The translations under genes were made by a program, and so were the position numbers. Shown here piece after piece: positions 1-7,690 of a stretch of 64,000 nucleotides of DNA. The stretch spans positions 3,658,001-3,722,000 of the forward strand of contig NZ_CP125295.1 of the NCBI RefSeq assembly GCF_030412785.1, given 5' to 3'. The DNA is from Paraburkholderia sabiae. GTDB lineage: Bacteria > Pseudomonadota > Gammaproteobacteria > Burkholderiales > Burkholderiaceae. Positions within the stretch are counted from its first letter, which is position 1, and every line of letters starts with the position of its first letter. A model generated the notes under the pieces. The model was given only the letters and a program-made list of their open reading frames with translations, was not told where the DNA came from and ran no database searches.

Positions 1-2
1 GC

Positions 3-71
3 GAACTTTCCGAACGCGGCAAACAGGTGTGGCGCACGGGAAGTGGGCTCGATGGTGGTGGCAAGACTTGA
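3..71 (+). CDS. 3' end of an unidentified upstream gene (partial)
   Basis: This frame runs open from the window edge to a TGA at 69-71 and reads as a polar, Gly-rich C-terminus ending GGGKT. A strong hairpin terminator follows about 26 bp later, as expected for a gene end. A second open frame here ends at the ATGA near position 96, so the frame choice is uncertain. No family can be named from 22 residues. Confidence 0.35.
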   Translation, partial: ELSERGKQVWRTGSGLDGGGKT

Positions 72-96
72 GCGCGGTTCTGCGTGCGACATCATG

Positions 97-126
97 AAAA
101 AGGGCGCTTGCGGCGCCCTTTTTTTG
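97..126 (+). terminator. Rho-independent terminator
   Basis: The stem AGGGCGC (101-107) pairs with GCGCCCT (113-119) around a TTGCG loop. It is preceded by an A-run and followed by a long T-run. Because A-runs and T-runs flank both sides it can work in both directions, and it separates the upstream gene from the converging DUF1272 gene. Confidence 0.8.
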
Positions 127-154
127 TTTGGCTGGCGTTGGTCGCTGTTGCCGA

Positions 155-445
155 TTAGCGCTCTGCCGGCGCAGTGTTCCGATAGCGCGCTAGATAGTCG
201 CCGTGTGCGACTTCGTCCACGCCGACGGGATGCCGTTCAGACGACGCCGGATGTTTCCCTAGCATCGCCGCAGGACGAATTGGACGATGTTGGAAGTTTC
301 CTCCGCAGTTGGGACAGACGTTCCGCAGAGCGGTGAGTGCACACTCCTCGCAAAACGTACATTCGAAGCTGCAGATCATTGCATCGCTGGCGTTCGCCGG
401 CAGTGACTTGCCACATCCTTCACATGACGGCCTGAGTTCGAGCAT
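155..445 (-). CDS. DUF1272 family cysteine-rich protein
   Basis: A 96-residue protein beginning MLELRPSCEGCGKSLP. It contains ICSFECTFCEECA and CPNCGG, the cysteine-pair pattern of DUF1272 proteins, which probably forms a small zinc-binding fold. Biochemical function is unknown. The start at 445 was chosen because the family begins exactly with MLELRP and a GGGAGA lies just upstream; longer readings of the same frame have no family support. The C-terminal third, after RRPIRPA-like residues, is variable in the family. It converges on the terminator at 97-126 and appears to be a single-gene unit. Confidence 0.85.
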   Translation of the reverse strand: MLELRPSCEGCGKSLPANASDAMICSFECTFCEECALTALRNVCPNCGGNFQHRPIRPAAMLGKHPASSERHPVGVDEVAHGDYLARYRNTAPAER

Positions 446-678
446 TTGCGGTCTCCCAAATCGATTCGATTGTCGGAAGTGTAGGGAGATCGATCGAGGC
501 GAAAAGGTCAGCCTCGCGTCAATTCCTGCCAGCGCGTCTGCCAGGGAGCAAATCGGTCGATCTCCGAGACGAGTGATTTGCTTATGCGAATTTATCGGTT
601 CGTGCCGATTGGCGACCGGCTTATCGTTGAGCGCAATCGGTCCATGTCGCGTCCGTTTTCGCTGTATCGAATCCGTCC

Positions 679-1644
679 ATGTCTCAGACTCGCTCGTTCT
701 CACGTCGAACTTTCCTGGCCGGAGCCGGCGCACTCCTGGCTTCGACCGCACTTCCTTCATTCGCCGATAACCGTGCAAAAGAAATCCGCATCGGTTATCA
801 AAAGGCCGCGAGCACACTCGTGTTATTGAAGGCACACGGAACGCTCGAAAAGCGCTTCGCGCCGCAGGGCGTCAATGTGAAATGGACGGAATTCCCGGCC
901 GGTCCACAACTGCTCGAAGGACTGAATGTGGGTTCGATCGATTTCGGCTACGTCGGGGAAGCGCCGCCCGTGATCGCGCAAGCCGCCGGTGCCAACTTCG
1001 TCTACACCGCGTACGAGATTCCGACGCCGCAAGCCGAGGGCATCCTCGTCCACCGCGATGCGCCGATCCAATCGGTTGCGGATCTGAAGGGCAAGCGCGT
1101 GGCGTTCAACAAGGGCTCCGACGTTCACTGGTTTCTGGTCGCCGCGTTGCAAAAGGCCGGAGTGAAATACAGCGATATCCAACCTGTTTTCTTGCCACCC
1201 GCCGATGCGCGCGCAGCATTCGAACGCGGTGCAATCGACGCATGGGCTATTTGGGATCCGTTTCTCGAAGCCGCCAAGCGACAATCGAATGCGAGACTTT
1301 TGACTGACGGCACAGGCATCGTCAGTCACCATCAGTTCTTCCTCAGCGCGCGATCCTTTGCGCAGCAGAATGGTGAATTAGTCGATGCTGTCGTGACCGA
1401 AGTTGGGAAGGAAGGTGCGTGGGTTCGCGAGCACTATGCGGAGGCCGCGGCGCAGCTGGCGCCGATTCAGGGACTCGACGCGAACGTGATCGAAGCGGGC
1501 CTTCGACACTATGCACACGTCTACAAGCCGATCGACGCCGGTGTGCTCGCCGAGCAGCAGAAGATCGCCGACACGTTCACTGAACTCCGCATCATTCCGA
1601 CGAAGATCGTGACGAAGGAAGCGGTTCTCGGCGCGAAGGCTTAA
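679..1644 (+). CDS. ssuA: Aliphatic sulfonate ABC transporter substrate-binding protein (SsuA-like)
   Basis: A 321-residue periplasmic binding protein of the SsuA/nitrate-taurine-sulfonate family, expected to capture alkanesulfonates for import under sulfur limitation. Residues 1-30 form an exported leader with a twin-arginine motif (SRRTFLAGAGA, Arg9-Arg10) and a cleavage site near SFA/DN. The mature part has the family signatures IRIGYQK, VGSIDFGYVGEAPP, DLKGKRVAFNKGSDVHWFL and AIWDPF. No permease (ssuC), ATPase (ssuB) or monooxygenase (ssuD) gene lies beside it, so it must use a transporter encoded elsewhere or have another sulfonate-like ligand. The gene stands alone between a 233-bp leader region and a converging arsC-like gene. 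Confidence 0.85.
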   Translation: MSQTRSFSRRTFLAGAGALLASTALPSFADNRAKEIRIGYQKAASTLVLLKAHGTLEKRFAPQGVNVKWTEFPAGPQLLEGLNVGSIDFGYVGEAPPVIAQAAGANFVYTAYEIPTPQAEGILVHRDAPIQSVADLKGKRVAFNKGSDVHWFLVAALQKAGVKYSDIQPVFLPPADARAAFERGAIDAWAIWDPFLEAAKRQSNARLLTDGTGIVSHHQFFLSARSFAQQNGELVDAVVTEVGKEGAWVREHYAEAAAQLAPIQGLDANVIEAGLRHYAHVYKPIDAGVLAEQQKIADTFTELRIIPTKIVTKEAVLGAKA

Positions 1645-1662
1645 ATGTCTTTTCTTGGGGGG

Positions 1663-1693
1663 CGTGCGCGCGATGATGGTACTTCGTCGCGCG
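1663..1693. terminator. Hairpin between convergent genes
   Basis: An inverted repeat (TGCGCGCGATGA against TCGTCGCGCGCA, one mismatch) lies between the 3' ends of the ssuA-like and arsC-like genes. It has no clear T-run, so a termination role is inferred mainly from position. Confidence 0.4.
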
Positions 1694-1705
1694 CATCGCT
1701 CGCTC

Positions 1706-2077
1706 CTAACTCGCCTGGTCGGCGAACAGGGCTTTAACGTTCTCCGGCGGCCGGCCGATGACGGCACGCCCATCTCGTACGACGATCGGACGTTGAAGCA
1801 GAATAGGATTCGCGGCAATCGCTTCGTATAACTGACCGTCGCTCAATGTCGTGTCAGCAAGCCCCAGTTCCTTGTAGATCGATTCCGAGTCCCGGATCAT
1901 CTCGCGCACGGAACACCCCAGCATCCGGTTCAGTTCCTTGAGTTGTGCCACCGACAGCGGCGTACGAAGGTACTCGATGATCTCGACAGGTTCGTTCGAC
2001 GGGTTGTAGACGTCGCTGATGAGGTCGCATGCGCCACGGGATTTCGAGCAACGCGGGTTGTGATAGATGGTGATCAT
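1706..2077 (-). CDS. arsC: ArsC-family (glutaredoxin-type) arsenate reductase
   Basis: A 123-residue thioredoxin-fold protein of the ArsC/YfgD group, which reduces arsenate to arsenite using glutathione and glutaredoxin. The signature HNPRCSKSRG places the catalytic cysteine at residue 10, and the RPIVVRDGRAVIGRPPE stretch carries the conserved Arg residues of the C-terminal half. Length is normal for the family. The start at 2077 (MITIYHNPR) fits the family N-terminus. There is no arsR or arsB nearby, so it is probably a housekeeping or orphan copy, and its in vivo substrate is an inference. Confidence 0.9.
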   Translation of the reverse strand: MITIYHNPRCSKSRGACDLISDVYNPSNEPVEIIEYLRTPLSVAQLKELNRMLGCSVREMIRDSESIYKELGLADTTLSDGQLYEAIAANPILLQRPIVVRDGRAVIGRPPENVKALFADQAS

Positions 2078-2286
2078 GGCTGATGTGGGGATGTGGAGAG
2101 GTGAGCGGGATTTTAGCGGGTGCGGCGGGATGGTGTTTGCGGGTGCGTTGTGCTTTGCCTTGCTCCTTCCTGATGATGCGACTCTCCTCGCTGCGTCGAC
2201 CGGGCTGGTTAGCGCCGGCGCTTCGGACATGCGCTATCTAGCCATTCGCCTTTCTGCTTTGCGACATCTCCCTCTCACGCGCTCGA

Positions 2287-2302
2287 GTTTATGCGCATAA
2301 AG
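2287..2302. promoter_or_regulatory. parS-like centromere site
   Basis: GTTTATGCGCATAAAG is a near-perfect 16-bp palindrome (one outer base breaks symmetry). It recurs at 2366, 2510 and 3291 around parA. From memory it matches the palindrome described for chromosome 2 centromeres in Burkholderia, so ParB binding is likely. Confidence 0.8.
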
Positions 2303-2365
2303 CCAATGCATTCCGACCACGGCATATGAACGGCGTCTCTGCGTAGGGGTCGCTGCGGTCGGCGA

Positions 2366-2381
2366 GTTTATGCGCACAAAC
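2366..2381. promoter_or_regulatory. parS-like centromere site (one inner mismatch)
   Basis: GTTTATGCGCACAAAC has a single C in place of T in the right arm. It lies 79 bp from the 2287 copy. Confidence 0.7.
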
Positions 2382-2509
2382 CGGCTGTCATCGTGCGCGC
2401 CACTCGACATCGGTACCTCATCCTCGCGGTACCTATCCACACAGTCTTTGCTTCCCGCTGAGCCCTCTCTCTTGCGTGCTCCGATCCGCTCCCAAACCGA
2501 TGCCCACCG

Positions 2510-2525
2510 CTTTATGCGCATAAAG
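2510..2525. promoter_or_regulatory. parS-like centromere site
   Basis: CTTTATGCGCATAAAG is a perfect 16-bp palindrome, 60 bp before the parA promoter. ParB bound here could also control parAB transcription. Confidence 0.8.
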
Positions 2526-2569
2526 CCTTGTCCGAATGGCCTATAACCGTTGCATCTAACCAAAAATGT

Positions 2570-2597
2570 TTGAATTACAAAATCATCAAGGTAAAAT
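2570..2597 (+). promoter_or_regulatory. Probable sigma-70 promoter of parAB
   Basis: TTGAAT (2570-2575) and TAAAAT (2592-2597) are separated by 16 bp. They lie 18 bp before the strong ribosome-binding sequence GAGGAGG (2615-2621) of parA. Confidence 0.5.
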
Positions 2598-2627
2598 TCA
2601 GCGGCGTCCAAAAAGAGGAGGTGAACG

Positions 2628-3290
2628 TTGGCAGCAGAAATCATCGCAGTGACACAGCAGAAGGGCGGGGTCGGTAAAAGCACAATTGCGATGCACCTCG
2701 GCGCAGCCTTCCATGAACGCGGCAAGCGCGTCCTCGTCGTCGACGCAGACGGACAAAACACCCTCATCCATTGGGCCAGCGCAGCATCGGATAGCGACTC
2801 TGGCATTCCATTCCCGGTCGTCAATCTCTCGGAAGCCGGCGCGCAGATCCATCGCGAGATCAAGAAGTTCGTCGCCGACTACGACCTGATCGTCGTCGAC
2901 TGCCCGCCGTCCATTACCGAGAAGGTCTCGGGTGTCGTTCTCCTCGCCGCGACCGTCGCGGTTATTCCGACGTCCTCGTCGCCCGCGGATTATTGGTCGA
3001 GTGTGGGGCTCGTCAAACTGGTCCAGCAGGCGCAGGTCATGAACGAAGACCTCCGCGCCGTCTTTCTCCTCAACAAGACGGAAGAGAAACGGATGCTGAC
3101 GCGTGAACTGAAGCGCGCTTTGGAAGAACTTGGCTTCCCGCTTCTACGCACCCAGATTCCCACGCGCGAGGCATACAAACAGGCGATGGCACTCGGTCAG
3201 ACAGTCTTGCAGATGAACGATCGCGGCGCCAAGTTGGCGAGTCTCGAAGTTCGCGCATGCGCCGACGAGATCGCCGCTCTGCTCCCCTGA
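2628..3290 (+). CDS. parA: ParA-family partition ATPase
   Basis: A 220-residue MinD/ParA-type ATPase that segregates the replicon together with ParB and parS. The deviant Walker A is KGGVGKST (residues 12-19), the A' motif is VVDADG (about 38-42) and Walker B is LIVVDCPPS (about 86-94). There is no N-terminal DNA-binding extension, so this is the short ParA type. Translation starts at TTG (2628), chosen because GAGGAGG lies seven bases upstream and the motif spacing is normal; no ATG fits. A parS-like palindrome begins right after its stop and parB starts 24 bp downstream, indicating a parAB operon. Confidence 0.95.
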   Translation: MAAEIIAVTQQKGGVGKSTIAMHLGAAFHERGKRVLVVDADGQNTLIHWASAASDSDSGIPFPVVNLSEAGAQIHREIKKFVADYDLIVVDCPPSITEKVSGVVLLAATVAVIPTSSSPADYWSSVGLVKLVQQAQVMNEDLRAVFLLNKTEEKRMLTRELKRALEELGFPLLRTQIPTREAYKQAMALGQTVLQMNDRGAKLASLEVRACADEIAALLP

Positions 3291-3306
3291 ATTTATGCGC
3301 ATAAAG
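3291..3306. promoter_or_regulatory. parS-like centromere site inside the parAB operon
   Basis: ATTTATGCGCATAAAG abuts the parA stop codon and sits nine bases before the parB start. ParB binding or spreading here could act on operon expression. Confidence 0.8.
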
Positions 3307-3314
3307 GTACTTGA

Positions 3315-4379
3315 ATGAAACCGTCCCAATTCGCCAAAGGCTTCCAGGCACGCCCCGATTCGACCAGCAGCGAAAAGCGTACGGCGCTCGATCGCCTCAA
3401 TGCGATCGACGGCCTCGTGCAAAATGCGCCGAAGAACGCAAACATCGCCGCATTCAAGAATCCCGTTGCGCCGTCGACTGCGTCCAGTGAAGCCGAGTCG
3501 GTGGATACAGCAAACGAATCGATTGAATATCGGACCTGGCGCGCCGAACACGGTTATCGCCCGGGGCAAATCATCGAGCTATCGCTCAAGTCGATCAAAC
3601 CCAGTCCGTTCAATCCACGCTATTTCTATGTGAAGTCGTCGATTGCCGAGCTCGCAGTCAATCTCGCTAAGCAAGGACAGCAGCAAGCTATCCACGTCAT
3701 CCCCGACTACGACAATCCGGGCAGCTACTTTGTCAGCGACGGCGGCCGGCGCGTTCGCGCGCTGAAGGAAGCCAACAAGGAGACGGTGAAGGCAATCGTC
3801 GTCGATCTGCCGATCGGAATTCAGAGCTACAAGCTCGGCTACGACCTCAACGTCCAGCGCGATTCGCAAACCGTGTTCGACAACGCGGTCGTCTGGCGCC
3901 GCTTCCTCGATGAGAAACACTTCCAGAGTCAGAAGGAACTCGCCGAACATCTCGGCCTCGATGAGTCGACGATCGCTGTCGCGCTGTCAGTTGCGAAACT
4001 GCCCGAGACGGTGATGCAGGAAATGGTCGCGCGACCGGATCGCTTCGGCTCGAATATGGCGTATCAGGTCGGCCGTTATCACTCGGCTCGCGGCACGGAT
4101 TCCACGCTGCGCCTCATCAACAAGATCCTCTCCGACGACTTGAGCACGCGTCAGGTCGCGGACATCGTGAAGGGCAGGGCAACGGCGCAGGAAAGCGCAA
4201 AGCCGGCGGGACGCCAGCGCTACGCACAGCGGCTTGATATCAAGCTGGGTGGTGTGTCGGTCGGCGATTTGAAGTCGTACGGAGATGACCGGCTCGAACT
4301 GAAACTGCGTGGACTGTCGCGCGACAAGCGCGATGACATTCTCAGACAGATCGAGCAGATGCTGTCCGACCCGTCGTAG
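3315..4379 (+). CDS. parB: ParB-family centromere-binding protein
   Basis: A 354-residue ParB/KorB-type protein. The N-terminal CTPase/ParB domain includes GQQQAIHVIP and the arginine-rich motif SDGGRRVRAL (about residues 141-150). The HTH follows (SQKELAEHLGLDESTIAVAL, about 204-223) and there is a C-terminal dimerisation region. It should load on the ATGCGCAT palindromes nearby and act with ParA. The residues before the ParB domain (about 75) are polar and probably hold the ParA-activating segment. It is encoded directly after parA and converges on the initiator gene. Confidence 0.95.
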   Translation: MKPSQFAKGFQARPDSTSSEKRTALDRLNAIDGLVQNAPKNANIAAFKNPVAPSTASSEAESVDTANESIEYRTWRAEHGYRPGQIIELSLKSIKPSPFNPRYFYVKSSIAELAVNLAKQGQQQAIHVIPDYDNPGSYFVSDGGRRVRALKEANKETVKAIVVDLPIGIQSYKLGYDLNVQRDSQTVFDNAVVWRRFLDEKHFQSQKELAEHLGLDESTIAVALSVAKLPETVMQEMVARPDRFGSNMAYQVGRYHSARGTDSTLRLINKILSDDLSTRQVADIVKGRATAQESAKPAGRQRYAQRLDIKLGGVSVGDLKSYGDDRLELKLRGLSRDKRDDILRQIEQMLSDPS

Positions 4380-4422
4380 CAAGCAGGAAAGTAGCGCGCC
4401 CATTACGACGCGCTACCCGTCA

Positions 4423-5772
4423 TCAGGCAGCTCGCGATTGACTCAACGTGAATGCGAGCAGATCGCCGTCCGTCGGCTCGCCCCAGGTCTTGCGCGCGAG
4501 CCAATCGAAGAATGCGGTTTCCGTGAGCTTCGACTCGAGGCCGCGCCGACGCCAATCGTCACGCATGTGCGCGCCGAGACCCGGCAATTCGTCTTCCTCG
4601 AACGAGTGCCGCGCCACCTCGCGCTCCGAATCGCCCTGTTCCTCGTACAGCGCCTGCGCTTCCTTGCGTCGATACGCCATGTACTCGCCCAGCAGCCGCG
4701 CCTTCGCGTCGTCGGCGGGAGCGCCCGCGAGCGCCTTGCCAGCGGGCGTCGAAGGCAACGCCTCGACGGGCGGCGCATAGCCTTTCTTCAGCGCATCCTT
4801 GAAGAGCGCCGGCGCGCTGCGCACCGGCGGCAGCGTCGTGCTGCGCATCCGCTGTTCGGTCATTTGCAAGGCCGCACGGATGCGGTTTTCCTCGCTGTCG
4901 GCGTAGAGCGTCTGCGCCTCCTTCAACGGAATCCCGATCTTCACCATCCGGTCGACGAGCGTGCTGTCGAACACATTCGGATGCTCGTCGAGCGCGAGCA
5001 TCGGCTGCTTGCGCTCGGTGACACGGAACTGGATTTCGGCAACCCGACGACCTTCGCGATGTTCGATCAGTTCGACAAAGATATTCGTGACGGCATTCAC
5101 TTCGGCGATCGCGGGGCGCAGGTAGTCGCGCTTGAAATACTTGTACTCGCGTTTGGCTTCGTCGCCGGCTTCCGTGTCGGGCGTGCCCGACAGGATGGGC
5201 CGCCACCATTCCCACGCCTCGCGCATCGTCAGATGGCTCGGGTTGGTCAGATAGCGCACGCAGATTTCGTAGAGTGCCAGCCCCGCGCTGCTGCGCAGCT
5301 GGCTTTGGAACTGCAGACTCAATCGCGCGTACTGGACAGGATCGAGCAGCTTCTTCTTGATCTTGGGTGCGAACGAAAACTCGACCCAGACACGGCGCGT
5401 CGCCGGGTCTTCGAGAATTTCGGCGTCGGCGATCAACGTCGAGATGCCCCACTTCCGGCCAGGTTTCTGGCTCGACGAACCCTGACTCCACTCGACCTGC
5501 ACGGAGACCATGCGACGCAGGTGCTCCTTGACGAGCGCGGTGTCGTTCGAATCGAAGGCGGAATTGGCGACGATGTCGGACAGCAGGGCGCGGTACGTAT
5601 CGCCCGCTTCGTCCGCTTGCTGCGCGACCGTCAGCAGGACGTTGAACAGTTTGCGGGTGAGCAGCGTAATTTTGCCGCTCTTCGGCTGAATTGCGATCGC
5701 CTCGACGGCTTTGCGCAATTCGGCGGAGCTTGGGCTCACCACATCGGTTTTTTTCGCGCGCTTCGTGGCCAT
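4423..5772 (-). CDS. Replication initiator protein (Rep_3/RepB superfamily)
   Basis: A 449-residue initiator similar to plasmid-type Rep_3 proteins, which are built from two winged-helix domains that bind iterons and open the origin. The N-terminal domain shows KITLLTRKLFNVLL. The second region has ALYEICVRYL and YKYFKRDYLRPAIAEVN, typical of this superfamily. The C-terminal 150 residues are an extra, charged extension beyond the core. The gene faces away from the 1.4-kb iteron array, so its promoter lies inside or beside the array, which would allow autoregulation. The parA-parB-rep order is that of Burkholderia secondary chromosomes. I give no symbol because the naming varies. Confidence 0.9.
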   Translation of the reverse strand: MATKRAKKTDVVSPSSAELRKAVEAIAIQPKSGKITLLTRKLFNVLLTVAQQADEAGDTYRALLSDIVANSAFDSNDTALVKEHLRRMVSVQVEWSQGSSSQKPGRKWGISTLIADAEILEDPATRRVWVEFSFAPKIKKKLLDPVQYARLSLQFQSQLRSSAGLALYEICVRYLTNPSHLTMREAWEWWRPILSGTPDTEAGDEAKREYKYFKRDYLRPAIAEVNAVTNIFVELIEHREGRRVAEIQFRVTERKQPMLALDEHPNVFDSTLVDRMVKIGIPLKEAQTLYADSEENRIRAALQMTEQRMRSTTLPPVRSAPALFKDALKKGYAPPVEALPSTPAGKALAGAPADDAKARLLGEYMAYRRKEAQALYEEQGDSEREVARHSFEEDELPGLGAHMRDDWRRRGLESKLTETAFFDWLARKTWGEPTDGDLLAFTLSQSRAA

Positions 5773-5893
5773 GCGTCGGGTCGAGAAGAGATTTCGCGAA
5801 AGGATACCGGCTGCGGTGATGCGCGTCTATAGCGCACGTCTCACCTACCTTCGGTGAAATCCGGCTGCAATCACAGCCTCACCAGGAGCAGAT

Positions 5894-7304
5894 CCCGAAA
5901 ACGCTCACCTATCGATGGTCGAAGCGCTTCCGGGATGCCTTGATGGTCGTGAGTCAGGGTTGGATAGTGTGAAATGCCACGCTTGAGGCACTGATTACTC
6001 GCTTCCCGAAAGTGCTCACCTTAGGGACGTCGCAAATACACGATGCGATTTGGGCACGTGGATTCACGAGGCAGGCAATCCTGAAAATGGCTCGGATGGC
6101 GCTTTTGGATGCGCTTGCGTCCCGGCATGTGTCCCCTGGTGCCAACCTGGGGGTCAGACAGCTTGCGACGGTATTCCGAGGCCTGTTCATCGCGGCTAAA
6201 AGAATGCGCTTTTGAGAGACACGTCCCGGCAAATATGGACACTAAATCCGACCGCGACGCCGCAACAACAATAGTTGCTGACGGGAATGGCGCAGCACCA
6301 ATCCCGAATATCCTCACCTAAGCCATCACGCGAATCAAGGCGCGTCGCGACTTCTCACCTGTTCTGAAAATCTGTCGTGGGGATTCGCTCCCGAAAACTC
6401 TCACCTTAGGCTCGCAATGCGTTCGACAAAATGCACCGCGTCGCGTCAACAAAGTCCTCCCGGATATCCTCACCTTTCCGCCGCAATTGTTAAAAATCCA
6501 TTAAAAATAAAGGCTTAGCGGAACGCCTCAAAATGCAAGGTCAACCAGGCACAACACCAGGATCCCGAATACGCTCACCTTCGGTATGGTCCTGCGCAAA
6601 ACGGTGCGTAAATTTCGCTCAACCTGATCCCCCGAAAAATCTCACCTTACTCGTAATCGTGTCGCAAGCGATTGATCACGGCAGCCGCGAGCATGCAGGG
6701 CGTCGTGGTCTTCGCTACGCAAATTCGTCCCGTATTTCCTCGCCTTTCCCGCGAAATGAATATCTTGGCACTCCCGCAAGATCTCACCTTTAAGGTTCGC
6801 ACGACCAATTCTGGCCCAGGATATGCATGCCACACGGAGTCCCGAATCTGCTCACCTAACACGGATGCGCGCCAAAAAAGCGGCCGTTTTGAATGTCAGA
6901 CGATGGATGTGTTCTCCCGCAAAGCCTCACCTTTGACGAATTCATGCCGAAAATCGCCGCCCACAGTCCTCGAGGCCCCGAAAAACCTCACCTTCGGATC
7001 CATTTTTCTCCCGAGAGCTCTCACCCATCGCCTGGCAGGCGCTCTAAAACGGCGTGAAACGTGGTCGATTGTCCGTCCTGAACCCGCTCACCTCGCGTTA
7101 ACCCGTTCGAAACCGACCTGCTCAACGTTTACGGGCCACAAACCATTATCCCGTCCCGAAAACCCTCACCTATAATCAACGCCCACAATTGCAAGGCTCC
7201 CGAACCCACTCACGATCTTTCCCGACCTCGCTCACCAACATCCCTGAACCCCATCACTGCAGCGTCCCGTCAAAGCTCACCATCCTTCCCGGAAAGCTTC
7301 ACCT
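5894..7304 (+). repeat. Iteron array (about 20 copies of a 17-bp repeat)
   Basis: The consensus is CCCGAAAANNCTCACCT, all in one orientation. Copies start at 5894, 6005, 6303, 6390, 6459, 6564, 6631, 6729, 6773, 6841, 6916, 6977, 7010, 7077, 7155, 7199, 7221, 7243 (weak), 7266 and 7288. CTCACC is the best kept part; the central bases vary. Spacing is irregular (33-298 bp) in most of the array, then tightens to 22-23 bp in the last five copies. These are the expected binding sites of the Rep_3 initiator encoded next door. Confidence 0.85.
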
Positions 7305-7641
7305 GATCGGCCGTAGAGCCTTATCCAATAAGGGGTTTGCCAGGCGTTAACGTCTTTAACTAAGGTTTCAAAGGTGTTTACTTTTATTACTCTCTACAAA
7401 AGAGCCCCGCGAGCTTCCTCAGAAACACCCACAACCCTACCCAACTCATCCCAAGACAGCGTGAAACAGTGCCAAAACAATAGTAGACCCAAGAAATGTT
7501 TTGGTTAACAATGAGTTAGTGCCGATTCTTCGATTTGTTTCACGCTTTACCGTTCACCCAAACGCTCGCGCCGACGATTCAGCACGTTTCTGAGCATTGT
7601 TGGAAGAAAATCGCAAGTTGCTCCAAAAAACGTATCGGATA

Positions 7642-7677
7642 CTACGTAAATTGTTATGATTCTTCGAATCAACGTAG
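7642..7677. promoter_or_regulatory. Inverted repeats in front of the kfrA-like gene
   Basis: TGATTC-TTC-GAATCA (7657-7671) is a perfect palindrome lying between CTACGT (7642) and ACGTAG (7672), 13-20 bp before the gene start. KfrA proteins of IncP plasmids repress their own promoters, so an operator role is plausible but inferred. Confidence 0.4.
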
Positions 7678-7690
7678 ATCCGAGGCAAGA

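Larger units (their letters stand above)
2078..2627. other. Centromere-like intergenic region upstream of parA
   Basis: A gene-free stretch of 550 bp between arsC and parA. It holds three 16-bp parS-like palindromes (2287, 2366 and 2510), a DnaA-box-like CTATCCACA at 2433-2441 (one mismatch to the E. coli consensus) and the parA promoter. The open frames here lack ribosome sites and recognisable motifs. Confidence 0.7.
5773..7690. other. Replication origin region of the secondary replicon
   Basis: About 1.9 kb without a credible gene lies between the divergent initiator and KfrA-like genes. It contains the iteron array (5894-7304), followed by AT-richer DNA (about 7353-7400 and 7470-7690) that could be the unwinding element. 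Inverted repeats occur near the kfrA-like promoter, including AGCGTGAAAC at 7458 paired with GTTTCACGCT at 7537 and CCAAAACA at 7472 with TGTTTTGG at 7497. TTATCCAAT at 7321 is only a weak DnaA-box candidate. Origin identity is inferred from the array and the adjacent rep, parA and parB genes. Confidence 0.85.

Noticed and set aside
5838..5860. Partial iteron-like GTCTCACCT and GGTGAAATCCGG near the rep promoter
   Set aside because: Each keeps only one arm of the repeat, so they were not counted in the array.
5894..7304. CRISPR-like repeat pattern in the origin region
   Set aside because: Repeats are only 17 bp, degenerate and at irregular distances, spacers share no length, and no cas gene is present. 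They match initiator iterons.
7321..7329. TTATCCAAT as a DnaA box
   Set aside because: Two mismatches to TTATCCACA; too weak to call alone.
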